Part shown: positions 1 to 7,539 of the stretch, one piece after another
Layout of the letters: every line of letters begins with the position of its first letter
How positions within the stretch are numbered: the stretch's first letter is position 1
Assembly: GCA_000213395.2 (NCBI GenBank)
Contig: AFHY01000005.1
Span: 1-55,838 of the forward strand
Direction: 5' to 3'
Source of the DNA: a gamma proteobacterium SCGC AAA007-O20
GTDB taxonomy: Bacteria; Pseudomonadota; Gammaproteobacteria; PS1; Pseudothioglobaceae
Length of the DNA: 55,838 nucleotides
Notes under the pieces: model-generated
The model's input: only the letters and a program-made list of their open reading frames with translations
The model's database searches: none
Told to the model about the DNA's origin: nothing
Made by a program: the position numbers and the translations under genes

Positions 1-66
1 GGCTCTATTTTTGGAAATTCAGGTGGAGTATTTGACATAATTTACCTTTTATTTATAATTATTCTT
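1..66. repeat. Left terminal 66-bp inverted copy of the cupin gene start
   Basis: These bases are an exact reverse complement of 3388-3453, which holds the intergenic DNA and first codons of the cupin gene. Identity stops sharply at base 67 (g here, where a would be needed). The frame of the TRAP gene stays open through it, but the encoded residues are antisense cupin sequence and should not be taken as TRAP protein. It is most likely an amplification/assembly chimera end and not a biological repeat. Confidence 0.9.
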
Positions 67-1350
67 GGCCCTCTCTTTGTCCTGATGTTTGTAGGATTGC
101 CGGTCGCGTTTTCATTTCTCGCGGTTAACATTGTTGGATCGTTTATCCTGATGGGTGGCTTGCCGGGCATTAAGCAACTCGTTCTGAATTCGGTTGATTC
201 AGTGTCTAGTTTCGTGCTGATACCCATCGCCCTGTTCATGATTATGGGCGAGGCGATGTTCCGCTCCGGTATCGCAATTGATTTAATGGACACCCTCGAT
301 AAATGGTTCGGGCGGTTGCGTGGGCGTTTGGCGTTAATGGCTGTCGGAGGTGGTGTTCTCTTTTCAACCCTAACCGGCAATTCGATGGGGTCCATCGCGT
401 TGCTTGGATCGTCGCTAACGCCAGAGATGGAAAAGCGAGGCTACAAAAAACCGATGTCGCTTGGTCCGATTCTGGGATCGTCCGGTCTGGCAATTATGAT
501 CCCGCCTTCGGCTTTGGCAGTTGTGCTCGGCGTCATCGCCGAACTCTCAATCCGCCGTATCCTAATCGGCATCATTATTCCGGGTCTGTTGATGGCGCTG
601 CTGTACATCATCTATATACTTGGACGCTGCCGGCTACAACCAGAGCTAGCGCCCTCATTCGACGTGCCAAAGGTTTCTCTTTCTGAAAAACTGTCTGCGA
701 CAGCAATTAATATCCTACCACTCGCATTTGTGATTTTTTCCGTCGTTGGCGTCATTTTCTTAGGGATAGCCACGCCAAGTGAAGCAGCGGCTACTGGCGC
801 CTTTTCGGTCCTTATTTTGGCAGCCCTGAAACGGCGACTGACGTTCAAGGTTTTTGGCGATACAATGTTTTCCAGCGCCAATATTTCGGTGATGGTATTG
901 CTGATCATATCTGGGGCCATAACGTTTTCGCAGCTCTTGGCGTTCACTGGCGCAACCTACGGCATGATTGATGCCGTGATGTCGATTGATATCTCCAATG
1001 AAGCCATTGTTTTCTTGATGATTATGCTCGTGATTTTGATGGGCATGGTTATGGGGCCCTTGCCCATAATGCTGATCACGTTACCGATATTCATTCCCGT
1101 CGTGATACAGTTTGGGTTCGATCCGATTTGGTTCGCGGCGATGTATTTGGTTGCTATTGAAACCGGTGCGACCTCGCCCCCATTTGGCGCGGCTCTATTC
1201 GTGATGAAAGGCGTGGCGCCAAAAGGCACAACAATGGGTGATATTTACGGAGCCGCTGTGCCCTTCGTCATCTGCGACTTTATCGCAATCCTCTTGCTGT
1301 TCTTCATTCCCGAAATTGTGACATATCCAGTGGATCTGATGTTCAAATGA
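67..1350 (+). CDS. TRAP transporter large permease (DctM-like), 5' end missing
   Basis: This is the large integral membrane subunit of a tripartite ATP-independent periplasmic transporter, which uses an ion gradient to import organic acids or similar small anions in the cytoplasmic membrane. Seen: about 12 hydrophobic segments, a family-typical start region (GLPVAF near residue 5 of the ORF), the repeat-like GNSMGSIALLG and GATSPPFGAALFVMKG segments, and a length (421 aa from the ATG at 85) close to the usual 425-440. Only the extreme N-terminus is lost at the chimeric junction at 66/67. The DctP and DctQ partners would lie upstream, outside the window. Its stop overlaps the sulfatase start (ATGA), so the two are probably cotranscribed. 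GC content is clearly higher than in the genes after 3028. The substrate is unknown. Confidence 0.88.
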   Translation, partial: GPLFVLMFVGLPVAFSFLAVNIVGSFILMGGLPGIKQLVLNSVDSVSSFVLIPIALFMIMGEAMFRSGIAIDLMDTLDKWFGRLRGRLALMAVGGGVLFSTLTGNSMGSIALLGSSLTPEMEKRGYKKPMSLGPILGSSGLAIMIPPSALAVVLGVIAELSIRRILIGIIIPGLLMALLYIIYILGRCRLQPELAPSFDVPKVSLSEKLSATAINILPLAFVIFSVVGVIFLGIATPSEAAATGAFSVLILAALKRRLTFKVFGDTMFSSANISVMVLLIISGAITFSQLLAFTGATYGMIDAVMSIDISNEAIVFLMIMLVILMGMVMGPLPIMLITLPIFIPVVIQFGFDPIWFAAMYLVAIETGATSPPFGAALFVMKGVAPKGTTMGDIYGAAVPFVICDFIAILLLFFIPEIVTYPVDLMFK

Positions 1351-2915
1351 CCGAACGACCTAGCTTCATTGTCTTTATGACAGACCAACAAAGGGCTGAT
1401 CATTTAGGTTGCTATGGGAATCCCATCGTACGAACTCCAAATATCGATGCGATTGCCAATCGTGGAACGCGGTTTGATAATTTCTATGTCGCAAATCCAA
1501 TTTGCCAACCAAACCGTGCAGCACTTGCAACGGGGCAGTTGACGTCGGTCAACGGGTGCAGGCAAAACGGTATACCACTCGGCTTGGATTGCACGACCTA
1601 CGCGGATGTCTTGCGATCTAGTGGTTATCGAACAGGTCTTGTAGGCAAAGCACACTTTCAGAACATCTCACCGATTGAGGCAAAGTTACCTCAATCAAAT
1701 GGGAAAGGCGAAGAACCAAACGGGCCCTACAACCTAGCCTTAAGATCGCAACGGCGAGGTTCGGAATATGAGTGTGAAATTCGAACAAGCTGGATCAAGA
1801 ACCCTAATAAGGAATTATCACTTCCCTACTATGGATTTGATCACGTTCGCTTGTGTATTGGGCACGGTGACCAGGTTGAGGGACACTATTCTGGCTGGCT
1901 GAAAGGCAAACTGGCTGGGGCGACAGACCCACGCGGACGGGCTGGGGCGTTGGAAGACGGTTTACCGGAAACGCCACAAATTTGGCGCACAGCACTGTCC
2001 GAGGAACATTATCCAACGTCATATGTTGGTGAGCAGGCTTGCGAATTTCTTGAGGAACAGGACGATACTCCATTCATTCTTGTCGTGTCTTTTCCAGATC
2101 CTCACCACCCATTTACACCCCCAGGTCGCTATTTTGATCTTTATGATCCTGCGGACATCCCGCTGCCAAAAAGTTTTAGTCATCGAACCAGCGCCAGAAG
2201 CGATTTACCTAACCATATTCAGAGGATGTATGAAATTGGCGCGGAAAAACCCGATGAGTTCTGGCCATTTCATACTGATGATAAGGCCACGCGCCGCATG
2301 ATCGCGCTGAATTACGGTACGATCACCATGATTGACGAACAAGTTGGCGTTGTGATGCAAACCCTGAAAAATACGGGAAAATCCGAAAACACCAATATCA
2401 TCTACATGTCAGATCACGGCGACTATATGGGTGATCATGGCACCGTTCTTAAAGGCGGGGTTCACAGTCACGGGCTGATCCGTGTACCGCTGATCTGGTC
2501 CGATCCGGTAAATCGCGGGATGGACGTCACGGGAATTCAAGGTAGTGCGATCGATTTTGCACCCACGCTTCTGCAAAAAGCGGGTCTGAAAGTCCCGTAT
2601 GGAATGCAGGGTCGTGATCTTTTGGCTGATGATGTCAAAAACTTACCTGTACTGATCGAGGATTCCGGCTTCTTGATGGCTTCGGACGATGGTCGTACTG
2701 CTTTCTGGTCGCTCGTTCATGACAGTTGGCGGATGAGCGTTTTCGAAGGATCTGATCTTGGAGAGCTTTTTAATCTTGGCGAGGATCCGGATGAGTTGGA
2801 TAACCTGTGGGCTGATCCCACTGCAAAATCGCAGATAATGGCGATGATGCATTTGCTGATTGACCGGCAAATTGCCCTTCGAAGTAAGTCTCTGGTTCCA
2901 ACCCATCAGGCCTGA
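1347..2915 (+). CDS. Type I sulfatase (arylsulfatase/choline-sulfatase-like)
   Basis: A 522-aa alkaline-phosphatase-superfamily hydrolase expected to cleave a sulfate ester. Seen: an N-terminal metal-binding stretch (FMTDQQRADHLGCYG), a sulfatase signature CQPNRAALATG near residue 53 that supplies the Cys converted to formylglycine (CxPxR core, with N where S is usual), and a second metal site SDHGDYMGDHG near residue 353. No signal peptide is visible, so it is probably cytoplasmic and acts after uptake. It overlaps the TRAP permease gene by four bases, which suggests import of a sulfated compound followed by desulfation. A phosphonate monoester hydrolase is the main alternative in this superfamily. 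High GC, like the permease. It needs a formylglycine-generating enzyme, and none is in the window. Confidence 0.88.
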   Translation: MTERPSFIVFMTDQQRADHLGCYGNPIVRTPNIDAIANRGTRFDNFYVANPICQPNRAALATGQLTSVNGCRQNGIPLGLDCTTYADVLRSSGYRTGLVGKAHFQNISPIEAKLPQSNGKGEEPNGPYNLALRSQRRGSEYECEIRTSWIKNPNKELSLPYYGFDHVRLCIGHGDQVEGHYSGWLKGKLAGATDPRGRAGALEDGLPETPQIWRTALSEEHYPTSYVGEQACEFLEEQDDTPFILVVSFPDPHHPFTPPGRYFDLYDPADIPLPKSFSHRTSARSDLPNHIQRMYEIGAEKPDEFWPFHTDDKATRRMIALNYGTITMIDEQVGVVMQTLKNTGKSENTNIIYMSDHGDYMGDHGTVLKGGVHSHGLIRVPLIWSDPVNRGMDVTGIQGSAIDFAPTLLQKAGLKVPYGMQGRDLLADDVKNLPVLIEDSGFLMASDDGRTAFWSLVHDSWRMSVFEGSDLGELFNLGEDPDELDNLWADPTAKSQIMAMMHLLIDRQIALRSKSLVPTHQA

Positions 2916-2969
2916 AGGGAACCGCATGGTCCGAACAAAAAATATAGGATGTTGTTGGTTTAGTTGAAG

Positions 2970-2975
2970 TATAAT
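2970..2975 (+). promoter_or_regulatory. Putative -10 box of the catabolic operon promoter
   Basis: A perfect TATAAT stands in the AT-rich gap between the sulfatase and the 98-aa gene. Transcription would start near 2982, at the left edge of the ATGAACA half-site array. No convincing -35 hexamer sits 16-18 bases upstream, which fits an activator-dependent or weak promoter. Confidence 0.45.
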
Positions 2976-2981
2976 TAAAAC

Positions 2982-3007
2982 ATGAACACATTGTTCATAT
3001 ATGAACA
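2982..3007. promoter_or_regulatory. Operator-like array of three alternating half-sites
   Basis: The bases read ATGAACA-CAT-TGTTCAT-AT-ATGAACA, so a 7-bp half-site occurs three times in alternating orientation and makes two overlapping palindromes that share the middle arm. It lies just downstream of the TATAAT and 20 bases before the first start codon of the operon. This is a good candidate binding site for the IclR-family regulator encoded at the end of the same operon; that link is inference. Confidence 0.6.
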
Positions 3008-3027
3008 TATATAACTTAAGGTGAAAT

Positions 3028-3324
3028 ATGAAAAATGAATACGTAGAATTAAATGCAGAGTCTTTACATAGTTCAAATTTAGCTAGTCAATCCCAAGGGC
3101 GAGATTTAGATACTAATGAAAAAGCACTCGCTAAAGCTTTGATGAGTATTTTTGAAAAAGGAGTGCATGATTTCAAAGATGTTGCTGCTGCTCTTTCGAG
3201 TATGAAAGTTATTGCACCACGAAGCGGCCTAAAGGACTGGACAATTGACTTACTTAATGAAGAGCTTATAGAAACTAATAATCAGCTAGATTTAGCTTAT
3301 AGGGAAAACGGTTTTGGCGCTTGA
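3028..3324 (+). CDS. Small protein with recombinase-like helix-turn-helix module
   Basis: First gene of the catabolic operon, 98 aa, soluble, with no signal peptide. Residues about 30-90 (ALMSIFEKGVHDFKDVAAAL, then a DWT motif and an acidic helix) resemble, from memory, the short recombinase-like HTH proteins often found beside Rieske oxygenase genes. That fold recalls the part of serine recombinases that reads whether to proceed through a long A-L-N-x-G-type helix, but there is no catalytic domain. An AAGGTG ribosome-binding site precedes the ATG. Whether it binds DNA or is an accessory subunit of the oxygenase is unknown. A gap of 91 bases separates it from the cupin gene. Confidence 0.6.
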   Translation: MKNEYVELNAESLHSSNLASQSQGRDLDTNEKALAKALMSIFEKGVHDFKDVAAALSSMKVIAPRSGLKDWTIDLLNEELIETNNQLDLAYRENGFGA

Positions 3325-3387
3325 ATTTAAAAATATATCAAGGTTCTTTGTGATCCCTGGTGGTCAATTTGAAGCCTTAAGAGGTTT

Positions 3388-3453
3388 AAGAATAATTATA
3401 AATAAAAGGTAAATTATGTCAAATACTCCACCTGAATTTCCAAAAATAGAGCC
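3388..3453. repeat. Internal partner of the left terminal inverted repeat
   Basis: This is the native copy of the 66-bp sequence that appears inverted at the window start. It covers the ribosome-binding region and start codon (3416) of the cupin gene and its first 12 codons. It fits its surroundings in frame and composition, so this copy is the genuine one. Confidence 0.9.
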
Positions 3454-3970
3454 ACATAATGTTCAAATTCCAAGTGGTCAAAGTTTTAAAGAATGGATTG
3501 AGAGTCGTACTGCTCGATATGAAACCCGAACAGTTGATTGGAATGCACTGAAATTTCAAGCTGATTTTGATCCCAAATATAAGCGTGCTCAAATGCGATA
3601 TATTGGAACAGGTGGTTCGGGAGTTACATCGGATCCGAATGTTGTTCCAGCTGATCACTTCACATTTTCAACTATGGTTTTGCCTGCTGGTTGTGAAGGG
3701 CCACTGCACATTCACTACGATGCAGAAGAAGTATTTTTTATTCTAAAGGGTAAAAAAATTAGATTATTTTTTGAGCACAAAGGTGAGGAAGTAGAAACAG
3801 TTTTGACAGAAAGAGATGTAATCTCAGTTCCACCTGGTGTTTATCGCGGGTTGCGTAATGAAGGTGTTGAAGAGGCGCTGATGTGTGTCATGATTGGTAA
3901 TCCAAAACCCGTGATACCTACTTATCCAGAAAGTCATCCGATTTCTAAAATTAAACGACCAGAGAATTAA
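3416..3970 (+). CDS. Cupin-domain protein
   Basis: A 184-aa single-domain cupin. The metal-binding motif 1 is visible near residue 100 (GPLHIHYDAEEVFFILKG, with two His and a Glu), and motif 2 is in VPPGVYRGLRNEG near residue 140, where the usual His is not obvious, so metal binding may be altered. It could be a ring-cleaving or decarboxylating enzyme, an isomerase, or a non-catalytic partner; the sequence does not decide. It lies just upstream of the Rieske oxygenase in the operon. A copy of its first 38 coding bases appears inverted at the window start as a chimera. Confidence 0.75.
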   Translation: MSNTPPEFPKIEPHNVQIPSGQSFKEWIESRTARYETRTVDWNALKFQADFDPKYKRAQMRYIGTGGSGVTSDPNVVPADHFTFSTMVLPAGCEGPLHIHYDAEEVFFILKGKKIRLFFEHKGEEVETVLTERDVISVPPGVYRGLRNEGVEEALMCVMIGNPKPVIPTYPESHPISKIKRPEN

Positions 3971-3995
3971 CAAAAATGCATCAGGAGTGTAATTA

Positions 3996-5036
3996 ATGCC
4001 AGATTTAGATAGAAGCGAATTAATTGAAAATAGAATTAATAGTGGAATATTGGGGCAGTGGTACCCTGTAGCCAAATCAGTTGAAGTGAAAAGTATTTCA
4101 CCTCTTGGCATTGAAGTACTCGGAGAAAAACTTGTACTTTGGCGTGGTGACAGTGGAAAAGTTCACTGTATTAAAGATCAGTGTCCTCATAGAGGTGCGC
4201 CATTATCATTTGGAAGACTTCATGAAGGACATATTTCCTGCCGTTATCATGGAATCGTTGTTAGTGGAGAAGGTGTTGTTGTGACTGTTCCAGCTATGAA
4301 GAACTGCAAATTTGAAGGACAAAAGATTGTTAGAGCGTTTGAGGTTACAGAAATTTATGACGCTATTTTTATCTATATGCCTTCTGCTGAAAACGAAAAA
4401 GCACCACGTATGGTGTTTCCAAAAGAATTTCTTTCAGATAGTTGGTCGGGTTTTTTATGTACCGCAGTATGGAAAACAAATTACAGATATGCTCTAGACA
4501 ATCTTGCTGATCCGATGCATGGATCATACTTACACGCAGAAAGTTTTACGCTTGCATACGGCACTAAAGAAGATTTATTTAAGGTAGATCATACCGAGAA
4601 TGGGTTTATCGTTAGTCGTACTGGACAGTTAGGTGAAAATTTTGATTGGACAGAGTTTGAAATGCATGATGGGACAATGTTTTGTTTTCTAGATATTCCT
4701 TATCCGAAAGCTGCAGGCCCAGGTGGAAATATGCGAATAGTAGGTTTTGTTCTACCTATTAATGAGAACTCTTGCAAAGTATTTTTTTGGCGCATGAGAG
4801 AGGTTAGTGGCATCCAACGTGATTGTTGGAGATTTCTTTATCGAACAGAGCTGGAATCAAAGCACTGGACAGTCTTAGAGCAGGATCGAGAAATATTAGA
4901 GGCCATGTCAGATGATGTACGTGGCAATGAAAAGTTATACCAACATGATGTTGGTGTAAATCGTATTCGCCAAACTCTCTTGAAGCAAGCAAAATCAAAT
5001 GTTGACTTTGAGCTAAACATCGAGGGCAAGTCATAG
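3996..5036 (+). CDS. Rieske [2Fe-2S] ring-hydroxylating or demethylating oxygenase
   Basis: A 346-aa oxygenase component that activates O2 to hydroxylate or O-demethylate an aromatic ring. Seen: a Rieske centre near residues 63-85 (CPHRGAP ... CRYHG, the C-x-H / C-x2-H pattern) and a mononuclear iron site near residues 168-182 (DNLADPMHGSYLH). Size and pattern fit the phthalate 4,5-dioxygenase/vanillate demethylase type with a single kind of subunit. No reductase or ferredoxin gene is present in the operon, so electrons must come from elsewhere. Its stop codon overlaps the GTG start of the next gene by one base. Confidence 0.9.
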   Translation: MPDLDRSELIENRINSGILGQWYPVAKSVEVKSISPLGIEVLGEKLVLWRGDSGKVHCIKDQCPHRGAPLSFGRLHEGHISCRYHGIVVSGEGVVVTVPAMKNCKFEGQKIVRAFEVTEIYDAIFIYMPSAENEKAPRMVFPKEFLSDSWSGFLCTAVWKTNYRYALDNLADPMHGSYLHAESFTLAYGTKEDLFKVDHTENGFIVSRTGQLGENFDWTEFEMHDGTMFCFLDIPYPKAAGPGGNMRIVGFVLPINENSCKVFFWRMREVSGIQRDCWRFLYRTELESKHWTVLEQDREILEAMSDDVRGNEKLYQHDVGVNRIRQTLLKQAKSNVDFELNIEGKS

Positions 5037-5773
5037 TGCTTAATAATCGCTCAATATTGTTGACTGGCGGTGCACGTGGATTAGGCGCAGAAATTGCCAA
5101 ATGTCTTTCCGAGCACGGAGCTAAGATTATTATTGCAGATATAGATGCTGAAGAAGGTCGACGCACTGCAAATAAACTAGGTGTTCACTTTTTTCATGTA
5201 GATTTAGAGGACCCAAATTCCATTGAAGCTCTTCTAAAAGATGTTGCTAAAACTTTTGATGGCAAACTAGACGGCTTGGTTAATAATGCGGCTATTGCTA
5301 CAGGAATTGGTGGAGTTTCATTTGAAGAAATTGACCTAAACACCTGGGATAAAGTTATGCGTGTAAATGTACGAGGAACCTGGCTAATGACTCGGGCGGC
5401 TGCGCCACTATTACGCGCTTCTGGCTCTGGAAGGGTAGTAAATATTGCATCTGATACAGCTATTTGGGGTGCGCCATTATTGTTGTCATATGTCGCTAGC
5501 AAAGGTGCAATCATATCTATGACAAAATCTCTTGCACGAGAGTTTGGCTCTGACCAAGTTGGTATAACTGCTGTTGCTCCAGGGATTTTAACTACTGACT
5601 CAACTAATGATGTTTCTGCAACTAGACACAGTTTTTATAATGAAAATCGCGCCGTTCCTGGTCCTCAAGCACCTGAAGATATTACTGAAACAATAAGCTT
5701 TCTTTTGACGAAAGGAGCATTAACCCTTACTGGCCAACTTCTGACTGTTAATAATGGCTTTGTCTTTTCTTAA
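5036..5773 (+). CDS. Short-chain dehydrogenase/reductase
   Basis: A 245-aa classical SDR. Seen: the nucleotide-binding TGGARGLG near residue 10, NNAA near residue 87, and an intact catalytic Ser and Tyr-x3-Lys (YVASK near residue 156). An acidic residue after the second strand (ADIDAEEG) suggests NAD over NADP. In a Rieske pathway such an enzyme would rearomatise a cis-dihydrodiol or oxidise an alcohol. The start is GTG, placed on the last base of the Rieske stop codon, consistent with translational coupling. Confidence 0.88.
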   Translation: MLNNRSILLTGGARGLGAEIAKCLSEHGAKIIIADIDAEEGRRTANKLGVHFFHVDLEDPNSIEALLKDVAKTFDGKLDGLVNNAAIATGIGGVSFEEIDLNTWDKVMRVNVRGTWLMTRAAAPLLRASGSGRVVNIASDTAIWGAPLLLSYVASKGAIISMTKSLAREFGSDQVGITAVAPGILTTDSTNDVSATRHSFYNENRAVPGPQAPEDITETISFLLTKGALTLTGQLLTVNNGFVFS

Positions 5774-5777
5774 TTTT

Positions 5778-6611
5778 ATGAATAATTTAAGTCATCACAA
5801 ATCTGGACCAATTGAGTTTTTTGAAAGAAAAGGTCATAGCGAACTTGAAGTTGTCCTTCTTCATGGAATTGGCTCAAATGCATTATCTTTTAAGTCACTG
5901 ATCAAAGAATTGCCAGACAGCTGGAGATTAATTGCATGGAATGCTCCAGGATATGGCAACTCGGAGCCTTTAAAACCAGACTGGCCAATTGCTGAAGATT
6001 ATGCTTTGGCTCTTAAGAATTTTTTTAATAGACTTAAATTAAAATCTCCTCTTTTAGTTGGACATTCACTAGGTGCGTTAATCGCCACAAGCTTTGCTGC
6101 CAACTACCCAAAAAATGTTTCAAAACTGCTGCTTGCATCTCCAGCTTTGGGTTATGGTCAAGCAGTAAATGAAACTCTTGACTCGAAAGCCCAAGAACGA
6201 ATTGATGAACTTGAATTATTAGGAGTAGAAAAGTTTGCAAAAAGGCGCGCTAGTAGGCTTGTAGCCAACCCAGATGAATTCCCAATGATTGTCTCAAAAG
6301 TTATCAAAGAAATGATGCGAATAAATATACCTGGATACATTCAGGCAGTTAAGATGCTTGCTTCTGGTGAATTATTGAAAGATGCACTTAAATTAAATTG
6401 TCCAACTGATGTTGTCGTTGGAGCTGAAGATATAATTACCACACCAGAATCATCTCTTAAGGCCTATGAGACAATTAATTCAGTTGTTTTAAGCAATTTC
6501 ACTGAACTTCAAGGAGCGGGTCATGCAATTTATCAACAATCTCCAAAAAACTTTGCTAAATCTTTAAAAAAATTAGCAAAATCTAACTTTTTAGTAACTT
6601 CTACAGGATGA
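5778..6611 (+). CDS. Alpha/beta hydrolase, candidate ring-cleavage-product hydrolase
   Basis: An alpha/beta-hydrolase-fold protein of about 277 aa. Seen: the oxyanion region LLHGIGS, the nucleophile elbow GHSLGA (Ser), a late acidic residue in VVGAEDIITT, and the catalytic His in GAGHAIYQ near the C-terminus. With an extradiol dioxygenase next in the operon, a role in C-C hydrolysis of a meta-cleavage product is plausible, but esterase activity is equally possible. I chose the ATG at 5778 because the ORF-track start at 5754 overlaps the SDR gene by 20 bases and adds an uncharacteristic leader; neither start has a clear ribosome-binding site. Confidence 0.83.
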   Translation: MNNLSHHKSGPIEFFERKGHSELEVVLLHGIGSNALSFKSLIKELPDSWRLIAWNAPGYGNSEPLKPDWPIAEDYALALKNFFNRLKLKSPLLVGHSLGALIATSFAANYPKNVSKLLLASPALGYGQAVNETLDSKAQERIDELELLGVEKFAKRRASRLVANPDEFPMIVSKVIKEMMRINIPGYIQAVKMLASGELLKDALKLNCPTDVVVGAEDIITTPESSLKAYETINSVVLSNFTELQGAGHAIYQQSPKNFAKSLKKLAKSNFLVTSTG

Positions 6612-6615
6612 AACT

Positions 6616-7539
6616 ATGACTAACTTTTCTCTTATTGATGGGCTACGAGGAATTGTAATGCGTGGGCCTAATTTAACAGAGAGCTGCTCTTTTTTTGAGA
6701 ATCTCTGGGGATTAACACTTTCTCACTCTGAAAATGACGAAGTTTTTTTTCGGGCTAATGGTTCAGAACCTATAGCCTATGGTTTAATCAATCATCCAGT
6801 TTTTGGAATTGAATATATTCATTTTTCAACAAAAAATCGTTCCTCAATGAATGCTCTTTTCAAGCAACTTGTTAAACAAAATTGCACAATAATTAGTAAA
6901 CCAGGAGTGTTTAATGATTTTGCTGGTGGGTATGGTTTTGAAATTTTAGATCCTGATAACCGTCGCCTAAGATTTCGAACTGATGCACTTAAGTTAACTA
7001 ACAATAAAAAGTGGGGTTACCCTGATAAGGTTTCACATGTTGTTTTGAATACTCCTGATATGGAAGGGCTACAAGATTTTTTTACGTCCGTATTAGGTTT
7101 TCGTGTATCTGATTATTCAGGTGACCAGATGGTCTTTTTAAGATGTAATAATGAGCATCATACTATTGCTTTATCAAGGTCTAATCATCCAAGTGTTAAT
7201 CATGTTGCATTTGATTTATCATCAATTGATGAGTTTATGCATAGTATTGGAAGAATGAAACAAGCGGGTCACAATGTATCCTGGGGACCTGGTCGACATG
7301 GGCCTGGCAACAATCCTTTTGCATACTTTGTTTCTCCACCCGGCTTTGTTGTTGAATTTACAACTGAGTTACAAATAATTAATGAAAAAAAGCATCAGCC
7401 CAAGGTTTGGTCAAGGAATGATCCAGCATCCATGGATTTATGGATGACAGCAGGTCCACCATCAACTGAACAGAGGACAGCTATGCAGGGTAGATCAGAT
7501 CCTGGCTTTCCTAATCAAATCCATTCTAAGGGTAAATAA
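6616..7539 (+). CDS. Type I extradiol (VOC-fold) ring-cleavage dioxygenase
   Basis: A 307-aa two-domain glyoxalase/VOC protein like catechol 2,3-dioxygenase or 2,3-dihydroxybiphenyl dioxygenase. The N-terminal half (residues 1-135) lacks ligands, as usual. The C-terminal half carries the two His and one Glu that bind Fe(II): His in SHVVLNTPD (near 142), His in VNHVAFDLS (near 196) and Glu in FVVEFTTEL (near 248). It would cleave a catechol-like ring next to the diol. The gene starts five bases after the hydrolase, and its TAA shares a base with the next ATG. Confidence 0.87.
   Translation: MTNFSLIDGLRGIVMRGPNLTESCSFFENLWGLTLSHSENDEVFFRANGSEPIAYGLINHPVFGIEYIHFSTKNRSSMNALFKQLVKQNCTIISKPGVFNDFAGGYGFEILDPDNRRLRFRTDALKLTNNKKWGYPDKVSHVVLNTPDMEGLQDFFTSVLGFRVSDYSGDQMVFLRCNNEHHTIALSRSNHPSVNHVAFDLSSIDEFMHSIGRMKQAGHNVSWGPGRHGPGNNPFAYFVSPPGFVVEFTTELQIINEKKHQPKVWSRNDPASMDLWMTAGPPSTEQRTAMQGRSDPGFPNQIHSKGK

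Noticed and set aside
85-395. Minus-strand and alternative-frame ORFs over the TRAP gene
   Set aside because: They are frame shadows of a high-GC gene with no family features.
1-3453. Inverted 66-bp repeats as terminal repeats of a transposon carrying the TRAP-sulfatase genes
   Set aside because: No transposase or integrase lies between them, no target-site duplication is visible, the right copy is an ordinary gene start, and the unrelated right-end repeat has the same length.
3416-3970. Cupin as 3-hydroxyanthranilate 3,4-dioxygenase, fed by the kynureninase
   Set aside because: The size is similar but the motif context does not match that family, and kynU is 14 kb away in another operon on the other strand.
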